Below, piece by piece: positions 7,701 to 16,900 of a stretch of DNA of 17,958 nucleotides. Source of the stretch: Candidatus Heimdallarchaeota archaeon AB_125 (GTDB lineage: Archaea > Asgardarchaeota > Heimdallarchaeia > Heimdallarchaeales > Heimdallarchaeaceae); the NCBI GenBank assembly GCA_001940755.1, contig MEHH01000023.1:1-17958 (forward strand), written 5' to 3'. The translations under genes and the position numbers were made by a program. The notes under the pieces are model-generated. The model was not told the origin of the DNA, searched no databases, and saw nothing but the letters and a program-made list of their open reading frames with translations. How positions within the stretch are numbered: the stretch's first letter is position 1; each line of letters starts with the position of its first letter.

Positions 7701-7794
7701 TTTTGGTTCATTGTTCTTAGTAACTATAGGCTTTGTTGTTACCTCAGTTGTTCTTCATAAAACAAAACCAAAAATCGATATTCCTGACAACTAG
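4768..7794 (+). CDS. CD36/SR-B-like membrane-anchored ectodomain with inserted LVIVD-type beta-propeller
   Basis: A 1008-residue protein with an N-terminal anchor (about 8-30) and a C-terminal one (about 976-996, then a short basic tail), so nearly all of it faces outside. The flanks resemble eukaryotic CD36/SR-B/LIMP-2. ILPINSIKI follows the first anchor. W66 and RFEFYNVTDREG (83-94) match the family's W...F-x-N/V-x-N segment. RTSMEWILGIEDPL (339-352) parallels human CD36 RTLRELLWGYRDPF. VEPITG (877-882) followed by R890-V-Q-Y-N894 parallels human IEPITG...RLQVN, and IFW (942-944) parallels ILW before the last anchor. About 400-715 contains seven repeats such as GIVYAVEGVEGLEILN and NAYLTQGEDGFMVVDI, typical of LVIVD beta-propellers. 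Only two cysteines (337, 733) are seen, so the vertebrate disulfides are absent. Many N-x-S/T sites suggest glycosylation. The likely role is surface binding of lipid or another ligand. The propeller is secure; the CD36 assignment rests on motifs recalled from memory. Confidence 0.75.
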   Translation: MEKRLRTLIGALILALAISSALVIGIILPINSIKIINGINAELTYYGQVNDVDIIPNDGTGSYSDWMHTAPNTNESRFYDQARFEFYNVTDREGYLDYNNRIAYFFIQGELVFDITINKTILEYNEALDYIVYAERKQYTYNSSASILTGNERILNVNYMWPYYIKNLGNGTEYGLQAYVASFLLNSEVDLLNTSYTYQEISQIILNRAYADSEDQVDTGVYLPHNWISVRPAFQDLDFDQATSYKILYNATYGGKDYSLLTGDSGSTKYFLDLVRGLDYGEADDLLEDVVQLLADVYDIDTPSEIESAKSFAAYLNYLLGRPSLDWLYDNKISYICERTSMEWILGIEDPLMGGLKYPLVMNETLSSTSVDWDKDIYYVERLGMVDSSEVGSLIGIANIPMYHYSKSQDVIFEDDFAYILEGGTDIKVVNTTDSLFRAVGQYGDYEGLIYDYTVIDGIVYAVEGVEGLEILNTTNPNSIDEIDQWDLGYNDMRGVVDVSYFLGGNPLDALVVANGDIGVKILTLIADTREVSSVYNFVNSSGEAIAVDARLDALNADAFVALGTDGIDVMSLGSLSEPDLELVWHYDSANFSTLKDVRDVKIDGLYLYVLDEIEGMLIFRIQSNKTLTEMGQFAITPGDESFYDIHIDGSNAYLTQGEDGFMVVDITDKNNPVEDNRFNGTTHLGTAYGIYADGDDIYLGDYEQGLVHLEYNIFSDDYDFVEKDEIHTFLECWQRDSKVQFDKWDLGPDAVVAGVELFNYTYDSFAVAPYAERSLRLQWNDYFLKPFTYSSLKETALWFDETVLVYVAQAGDPYLQMDEYDLYWMHAANFINTSFIQVGKWNKLYDINLSPQDIFMTYSLPGQVGRDPFHNQEMLVEPITGSVVNRKDRVQYNTYVTNFIEAYSFLNRSKYTGPISTLSAIHKYPTWHQTSPAVPGSMATIFWQEDVHVATNIFYDDISIDFLDIIDGADTSRTIGAFGSLFLVTIGFVVTSVVLHKTKPKIDIPDN

Positions 7795-7821
7795 AGGTCA
7801 TTTTTCCTCTCTTTTTCTTTT
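7793..7821 (+). terminator. Small hairpin plus T-rich tract after the CD36-like gene
   Basis: AGAGG (7793-7797) and CCTCT (7806-7810) form a 5-bp stem with an 8-nt loop, beginning at the stop codon. They are followed by CTTTTTCTTTT. The T-runs alone would be adequate for archaeal termination. Confidence 0.45.
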
Positions 7822-7888
7822 CATTTCTTTTGAATTGCCTTTAAAATTCAAACTTATATACATATAACATATACTATACAAATAATGA

Positions 7889-7896
7889 CTTATATT
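7889..7896 (+). promoter_or_regulatory. Candidate TATA box for the giant topoisomerase VI B gene
   Basis: CTTATATT lies about 60 nt upstream of the GTG start and would give a leader of roughly 35-40 nt. Alternative TATA-like words occur at 7850-7874 and within the palindrome at 7902-7918, so the exact promoter is uncertain. Confidence 0.3.
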
Positions 7897-7901
7897 CCGA
7901 C

Positions 7902-7918
7902 AATATTATTATAATATT
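7902..7918. repeat. AT-only palindrome upstream of the topoisomerase VI B gene
   Basis: AATATTAT-T-ATAATATT is a perfect 8-bp inverted repeat with a 1-base centre. It ends 36 nt before the GTG start and lies between the candidate TATA box and the ribosome binding site. It could be an operator or just AT-rich promoter DNA. Confidence 0.4.
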
Positions 7919-7941
7919 AAGGGATAACGCTTTCAAGTGTA

Positions 7942-7946
7942 AGAGG
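7942..7946 (+). promoter_or_regulatory. Ribosome binding site selecting the GTG start
   Basis: AGAGG lies 8 nt before GTG 7955. An in-frame TAA at 7940-7942 overlaps its first base, so GTG 7955 is the earliest possible start. The next in-frame start, ATG 7982, has no comparable motif. Confidence 0.6.
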
Positions 7947-7954
7947 TTACAATC

Positions 7955-10900
7955 GTGTCTGAAACTTCAGTTACTAAAAAAATGTCTGCAGCAGCTTTTT
8001 TCAATGAAAACAGAGCAATAGCTGGCTTTGGAAATTCTATGCGAGCTGTGTTTACCAGCATACGCGAATTAGTTGAAAATGGTTTGGATGCTGCAGAAAA
8101 AAGAGGAATAAATCCTAATATTGCAATTGAGTTAAGAAAATTATCAAGTAGAGAAATAAATGAACTTCTTGATGTTAAACAATACAAAAAACTAGAGAAG
8201 CATTTAGATTTCTTACAACTAACATGTACAGATAATGGAATTGGTGTTCCTGGTCATCTTATTGCAGAGCTCTTTGGTAGAGTTCTTACAGGAACAAAAT
8301 ATGGGATTATTCAGACACGAGGACGTTTTGGTCTAGGTGCCAAGATGTGTTTATTATATTCCATGTCTTCTGTTGATCTTCCAGCTAAAATCAGATCTCG
8401 TTATTTCATGGATGACATCACTCATGAAATGCACTTGATGATAAATCTAGAGAAAAATGAACCAATAATAATGGAACAGCACGAGTATCTTCCTGGTGAT
8501 GCAGAATACTTAGAAGAACCAGGAACAGAGATCTCCATAACATTTACTGGAGCATGGAATCTGGCTAAGAACAGTGTCAGAGAATATTTTAGACAACTAG
8601 CAATAATTACACCTTATTCCTCTTTTCAAGTTCAAGTTCCAGGTGATAAAGAAGGAGAGTTTGAAGACTTCATTTTTGAGAGTGTAGTAGATGATATGCC
8701 TCCTCCTCCTCAAGTTGTTAAGATTCATCCCTATGGTTGCGATATCACTCAATTTAAGGCAGAAATAGGTTCAAATACTAGTAAAACACTCAAAGCGTTT
8801 CTTACAGAACATTTCATGGGTGTATCAGAAGAAGTAGCAGAGGATTTCTTTCAACTCTTAGAAATTGATCCTAGTAAACATCCAAATGAACTTACTTCTA
8901 AAGAAATACGAAGGATAGTACATGAAGGATTTGTCAAAGCTTATCAAGAAGCTAAAGATGTTAAACGAAAGCGTGATAGGATTTTTCAATTCGATCCACC
9001 AAAAGGAGATGCACTTTCTCCTCTAGGAGCTGGAAGGTTAAAACGAGGGCTTGAGAAAGAATTAAATCCTAAATTTGCTGAAGCTATTTCAAGACCTCCT
9101 AAAGCTTATTCTGGGCATCCTTTTATTGTAGAAGCAGCAATAGGATATGGTGGAGGAGTAACTGAAGCTTCACAACAACGAGGTACTAATGTACAAGACA
9201 ATAAAATAATTTACAGATACGCAAATAGAATCCCACTGATTTTTGGTGCTGGTAATGATGTTATTAGCCATGTTGTCTCTTCTATAAAATGGAATGAATA
9301 TGGATTAACCAGACAATCTGACCCTCTAGCTATTACAGTGTCTGTAGTCAGTACAAAGATACCCTTTCCAGAAACAAGTAAAGAGTATATCTCAATTGTT
9401 CCAGAAATAGAAGAAGAAGTAAGACTAGCGCTTCAGCAACTGGGGAGAAGATTAAAGACTTTTCTAGGTAGAGCTAAACGAAGAAGACGAGAACATGCCA
9501 GATTATCACGATTTGTAAAATCCGCTCCTGTTATTGTTGAGAATCTTTCTCAGATCATCGAAGACGAAGGCATAGAGATGGCTGATTTTAGATTTGAAAA
9601 GAATAGAATTGCATCTGCTTTAGCACATGGTTCATCAAAAAAAGCAAAACTATTCATGCCAGTAGGAAACAGACTTTTTGGACTAAATATATGGTGCCCT
9701 ACTGCCACTCAAAACATTTTGAAAAATAAGAACATAAAAACAGTTTCTGATTTTCTGTTAACGCTTTCGAAGGAATTAGCCCTTATTCTTTCGTTGGATG
9801 AAAAATCTATTTACAATATCAAACTCAGAACAATTTATGAATTAGATAAGGAAGGTTTGAGCCCTAAATTTGATTCCAAAATCTTTGTCTCAAGAGCTGT
9901 AGAGAAGCGATTTGATAAGTCAGATATCTCTTTGAAAGATGCTTTGAACAGACGTTGGATTCAAAATAGTTACCATTATTTAGCTACTGAATTTAGTAAG
10001 TTGGGGACTGTCACAGGTCTTTTAGAAAAACTATTTGAAAGCAAAAAAGATAATTTTCTTAATCAACTCTTACTTCAGAATAGAAAGAATGATGGATCTA
10101 AAAAGTATCCAAAGAACAAACATCCTATTGATTCCCTTACTGCTAAGGGACAATTGAAAATTGAACATCTATTTCCATCTTTTAGTGAGTTTAAAAAGAA
10201 ATCAGATGGAATTCTCGCTTCTGATTTAACAGTTGAAGAGTTCATTTATCAAACCCATTTACCCAACCAGATTAACTATCAACAAGAGATTACAAGTATT
10301 CTTATTGATTACTTAAAAGATGTTTTCACTAGAATGGTTGAAAAGTTTCCAACATTCAAAACAACTACCATTACTAAAATGACTCCTGACTGGACTGACG
10401 GTTATACAAAAAATGCTTTTCATAGACGAAAAATCAGAACAATTGAGAGTTTTATCAATACATCTACAGATGACCTTGTTCAGGTCAAAGAGATGGAAAG
10501 AACTTTGTATTCATTATTTCTTGATCTTCTAGTTAAACAATCACCATCTATTAATCTAACAGCTTTCGATTTTACAGAAATTGACTCACTCAGTTCTACT
10601 GGAACTTCTGTTATTAAATCCTTATCAACAAAAGGTGTTAAAACCTTAGCTCAATTAATGATCTTTCCAGCCTTAGAAATTCAAGAGAAAAAGCTGGTAG
10701 ACTTAGCAAAGTTTCTAATGGATGAAACAAAATACAAGATTTTATTATCACTTCAATTAGCTGGAAAAGATCACGATACAAGTCATATTAAGATTATACC
10801 TGGTAATGTAGAAACTGAACTACATAGAAACCATATTTTTAGCTCATCAACTTTTCTTGCTCATTCTTCACCACAATTAAGAAAAATGGGATTAAGAAAA

Positions 10901-13900
10901 AGAGATATTGATCAGATTAAGAAAGCTGTTGGAACCCCATTACCAAATTGGTTAGGAGAACAAGAATTGCTCAAGGAATGTGGGGTTATTGTGCTTGAAG
11001 AGCTTCTATTCAATTCTGCGGAATCTTATACATTATCAGCTGAGAAGAAGAAAAAATATTCTGCAATTGCAAATCTTCTTAGAACACCAATTATATTCTC
11101 ATTTCCACAACTTAGAAGATCATCTTACTTATTGAAAGAAGTAGGAATCAATTGTTTGGGACGATTTCTTATCTGGTCAGATGAAGAACTAGCTGACATA
11201 CTTGGTCTTCAAAAAGATGAAATCAGAGAAATGAAAAACAGTGTGTCTACAGCTGATATGGATGTAAATAGGAAAGCCTTAAGCAAACCTCTATCTCAGC
11301 TGAATTCTCTATTTCCTCGTCTAGTTGCTTACTTTGGAGGTACAAATGAAACCCTTCAAGACTTGTTCTACCTCTATCCTTCAGAAAAAGTGAAAATATC
11401 ACAAGGAATTTGGAAGAAGATTGAAACACTAAGTGATCTTTCGAAATTAGAAATTATAGAGCTTGCACAGCTGTTCTCCAAGAAACCAAAACAATTAGAA
11501 CTTGCAAAAGAAGCTCTACTAAGGTTAAATGCAAGAAACATTATCACTATTAGACAGTTTTTAGATTTAATCCCTGAGATTATTGAATCAGAATTGAATA
11601 ATGCTTCTCACAGGAAGGTAATTTTAGAACTTTACCACATGATTAAAAACAGAGATTTTGAAGAAACTAATGATTTTAACAAACAAATATTACTGATTAG
11701 TGAATATGATGAATTTGAAAGAGCTTTAAGTCTACCTGTATCCAGAATTGGAAATTTAGCTCTGCACGAGTATGAGGATTTACGAATAAAGGGTATCATT
11801 GCAATTCATCAAATATTTGAGTATTCAACAAAAGAACTTGGTGAAATACTAAACAAAAGTGAAGAAGAGATTAATAGAATTTTCAAAGAGTTTAAGCTTG
11901 AACAAAAAGGAACAAGTTTCTTTGTAAAAGCTGAACGAAATAAGTTAAAATCTCTAATTTCATTTGAATATGAAGAATCTGAACGTTTTTCAGAACATGA
12001 AATAGAATCTCTAATTTTAGCAGGATATGATTCAGTTGACAAAATTTTCTTCTTAACACATCCTCTTACATTTTCTGCATCAATAGTTCATTGGAACGTC
12101 ATTGACAAATTCAGAAAGCTTTTGAGATCTCCTCTAACATTAGTTGCTTGGGAGAAATCTGTCAAGAAAAAGATCAAGGATGAAGAAACAGAGGAAATAA
12201 AAGAAATTACTGAAAGAAAGATATCTACTCTTTCAACTGAACAATTAAACATCCTAAGAAATAACGGTATATCTAGAATAGTTGATCTTCTGATTGTTCA
12301 ACAAGCAAATCTTGAAACTATTTTGAATATAAGTCCATCAGAAGCATCACTTATGCAACGAAATCTAAGAATAAGTGATACTGGTACTGATCTTTCAGAA
12401 CTTGATATCTTCAAACCTCATGTAATTGATGTTCTTGAGGAATTCAATATTGTCACTATAGAAGATCTCTACTTCTCTACATCAAAGAGAGAATGGAGAA
12501 TTCATAAAACACTTCCTTGGAACATTGTGGAATCATTCAAACAAGTATTGAATTTGCCACTGAGATACATATCTGACATGTTGGATAAGGAGTTGATTGA
12601 TACTCTGAAGAAAGTTGAAATTACAACTTTACTTGGTTTTATGTTGATTTCTCCTGAAAACTTAATGCAGAAAACAGGTATTCCAGATGAAAGATTTGAA
12701 AATATTAAAAGAGGGCTAGCAATATCAGACATTCTAGGAACTTTTACAATACCAGTCTATTATTTACCCAATCTCACATTTGAACATACAGAGATTTTGA
12801 GAGAAAATAAAATACCAACAATTGCAGATTTTATTCTTACTACAAATCAGAAACTGAGCAAACTATTGAACATTGATTCAAAAGAACTTGCTAAAGTTAA
12901 AGAATCCTTATCAGCTCAAACAATACAAGCCTCCTATGAAGATAGAGGCATATTCGCAGCTGAAACTAAATTATTTGACAGACTAGAACAACGACAACTA
13001 AGTCGTGATTCTATTATTCAATTTGAACGGTTTCAGACACTTCAAGAGCTATTTTACGTTGTAGAAGAGGAATTTTATGTATTAAACCCTGAATTATGGT
13101 CGAAAGTATCTGCTGTGAAGAAGGTTCTAGAACTTCCTTTAAGAATCTTTACAGAAATATCTGAATACTCGCTAGAAGTATGGGAACAGAATAACATTAA
13201 GAATGTTTATCAGCTTCTCTTCTTGCCTGATGAAGAAATAACTGACCCAGTTTTATATCGTTCAATTTCAACTTACTCTTCAAAAATGCTAGAAATGAGA
13301 GCTTTTCATTACTTTGCAAAGTTACCTTCCTCTGTATATAATTCATCATTTTTCAAGAATATTGTTCAAGATTTTGAATCAAAAACACTTTCAGATGTTG
13401 TTACTGATCCTAAAGTAATTTCTAATCTTTTGTCAAAGGATAAACAATCACTAACCGATAACTTCAATTTAACACTTATTCGAGCACTTCTGGAACTTCC
13501 ATTAAGAATAACTCCCTTCTTTAATAGAATAAAGAAGATTAGAAGAGATGAATATAAAAATACAAAGATTGGTGATGTGTTTGAAATAGATTTAGTTGAG
13601 CACTCAGCCTTGGCTCCATTCTATAGTAAGTTACAAGAAGTTGATTCCTTCAATAATATGGTTGCTGATTTAGCTGTTCCTATTTCTTCAATGGGATTGC
13701 CAAGAGAACTAGCCTTGAAGTTGAGCAAATCCTCAATTAACACCTTGATAGATTTCTTCTCAACACCAGTTAAAACAATAGCAGAAATTACTGGTTTACC
13801 ACAAAGATACATAAAAGAAATACAAGATAGCCTTGATTATTCCTTAATTCAATCATTTAAGAAAGCACAAACACATTCACTAGTTGCATCTGAACTTATT

Positions 13901-16900
13901 ACAGATCAACAAATTGAATCTCTAAAGAAAATAGGTATTTCGGATGTTGAATCACTTTATTATTCTGCTGAAACACAGAACATCTCCTCTATTATTCCTG
14001 TTGAAAACTATGCTAAAGTGAAAGAAATTCTTTCAGGTTCAATCAGGTTTATAGGATTCTTAGCCTCTGACGAGATAAAACGATTGGAATTTTATAACAT
14101 TAATTCTGTTATTGACTTGGCATTGTTAGATAAAAAAGAGCTATTCCACATAACACAGAATCCAATCTACAAAGAATTCCATGCTCTGGATATTCTATCA
14201 TTAGATGAAGTAGCTGAAAAAAGAGCTGAAACTGCTTTATCTCTAGATTTACTACCCTCAATTGAAGAAGATTATCTTGAGAAAATTAAACAATTGGGGA
14301 TTAATTCAATTCAAGATTTCAATTCAAGAATGTCTGAATTACGAGATTCTCATCCACATTTAGTTAAACTGGATGTATTTCGCGATGTTCAACTTTATCT
14401 TTCTTCTGTAGCCTTTTTAGATCTTAATAATCAACAAGTGCAAAAACTAGTCTACTCAGGGGTAGGTGATATTCTTTCCTTCATTACTGAGGATGTTTCA
14501 ACCATTGCAATTATTCTAGATATGGACGAAGCTGAAGTAAGAAAATATTTGGATAAAATAAATTCAGAGAATCTTCTAAAAGTTATAGAGAAGAAAGGTG
14601 TGAAACTTACAGAATTTCCAGTACTTTCAAAATCAACTGTAAACTATCTACTAAAATCTGATAAAGATTTAGTACAAGATATCTATAGTCAATACTATCA
14701 AGCATTCACTATAGCTAATGTCTCTGATGATGTTTTAAGAGATTTCCTTAACAGCTGTAACGTCTCAATTTACCGTATTAAAGAACTATCTCCTGAATCA
14801 AAATTGAAACTATCTCAAATGAGTATACTTCGTGTTATTGATTTCTTGTGTGCTAATGATACTGAACTTAAAAACGCGTTAGGAGGAAAAATCAGTAAAG
14901 AAATCAATGCAATAAGAAGAGGTAATTTCACTCTGATAAGAGGTACTCAACTACTTCTTAATGAACCTATTTTAAATATCTTAAGAGACCTATACTTTGA
15001 ACCCTCGAAGAAAACAGTAGAGGATTTATTTGGGTTTGTTCCAGAACATCTTTTACAATTTACAGAAACTGAAAGAATAGAAAAAATAACTAATATTTCT
15101 TTTGTTGAGCAATTAGTAAGTTTTCTAAGTCTTAGCACACTATCACTCTCATATTTTGATCTGAGAACAAAAACCGTTCTATGGGATATAGGTATAAGAC
15201 ATGTAATTGAGCTAATTTCTACAAACCTGCAATTATTAGAATCAGTTCCTAAAGATGTGATAAGATCAGTTAGGGAGTTCCAACGTAATTTTAACTTAAG
15301 TGTGAGAATGTCTGAAACTTTCTCCCCATATATAGATCAACAATTGAGTCTTCCAAAAGAAATCCAAGGTAAATTCAAAAACTATGGATTAACTACAGCT
15401 CTATTTTTGTTTGATTTCATGCATCATCCCTTGTTTGAATTAACAACTAAGGAACAGAAATTGCTCAAGACTGCAACATCAAATATGTTTAAACCAATAG
15501 CTTGGTTAGTAAACAATCCTGAATTTAAACTAGAAGAATTATCTATCTTTAGAGATAACAAAGCAAATAATATCATTTCAGCACTTTTAATGCTAGAAGA
15601 TGATAAAAAATCGTCTGAAACCAGAATTTTCACTGACAAGTTTTACTCTAAATTTAAGGATATTATTAATACTTCTATCTTCAAAATTCAACCTCCTGCA
15701 ACATACCTAACACTAGCTGAACTTAATCTAATTAAAGATCAAAAGTTGCTGAAGAAGCTAAAATCAGCTAAAATTCTTTATCTTGATGAATTACTAGCTT
15801 TGGATAGTAATATTATAGAAAACCAATCAGTATTTGAGGAATTACGACCAATTTTACTCTCATTAAAGAATTTCAGTGTTGCTTCCATTGATGGTTTATC
15901 CATTTCAAATGTTCGAGACTTGAAAAAACAAGGAATAAGGAGTGTATTCCAATTCTTGGCATTACCTACATCTTATCTCTCTCAAGTGATGAAAACAGAG
16001 GATAGGAAAGCCAGAGAGATTAAATTAAATATCGACCTAGAAGTTTTAGAAACTAATGCAAGATTAGTTGGGCTTGATATACAGTTAATTGGAAAATTAA
16101 CTGAAAAGATAAAGAAGGTTTTGACAGATCATGGATGTGTATCACTTACACAAGCAGCTCATTTGGAGATAAACGATCTTCCTCTAACAGATGAGGAAAA
16201 ATCTAGTGTAAGAGAACTAGCTTCTATACTCCAAACACCTATTACTTTGATTGGTAAAGTTTTGAAACTTGGAAGAAAAAACATTGAGAATCTAATAACA
16301 AAAAGACTATTCACTTATACTGATTTATTAGAAATTCCTCAAGAAAAATGGCCATCGAGTTTGAAGAAACTAATAACTAAACAACAAGATGACCCAACAT
16401 ACTTGATTAAACAATTATATGGAATTCAAAAGTTTGGAATGCCAATAAGCGAGTTAGGTTTAACTAAATCAGTTACAACTTCAATGACACAAGCTGGTTT
16501 ATCAACTGTAGATCATCTATTATATGTTCCTGACACATATCTGACAACCAAAGGTAAAATCAAGCTTACCGATCTTCTTGAACTAAGAGAAAGATTAGGT
16601 AGAAGTGTTAGTGTATTACCCAGTTTGACAAATGAAACAATTGAGTATTGTCTAAGTAATAATTATCAAATCATAGAAGATTTGTTAATTTACTTCAAAG
16701 ACCATCCAAAGAAAATACGTGTTGAAATAATTCCATCACTTTCTGCAATAAAAACCCTTACAGAAGTTGGTTTTACAGATTCAACATCTGAAACAGAACA
16801 AGATCTTCAGAAAAGAGGACATTATTCTTATACATCCTTACTTACTTCAGCTAATTTTAAGGATGATGAAGAACTGTTTTCGAAATTTGCACCATATTTA

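Noticed and set aside
7955..9560. Hsp90, MutL or histidine-kinase identity for the GHKL domain
   Set aside because: The H2TH domain, YSGHPF, YANRIPL and STKIPF transducer motifs are specific to topoisomerase VI B and absent from those families.
9560..9720. Possible normal end of topoisomerase VI B with a separate downstream gene
   Set aside because: No stop codon occurs in frame here, and no start with a ribosome binding site is apparent; the frame runs straight into the repeats.
7933..15639. Several 60-84-codon minus-strand frames between 7933 and 15639
   Set aside because: All are antisense shadows of the 10-kb topoisomerase VI B frame; none has a ribosome binding site or family motif that I can see.
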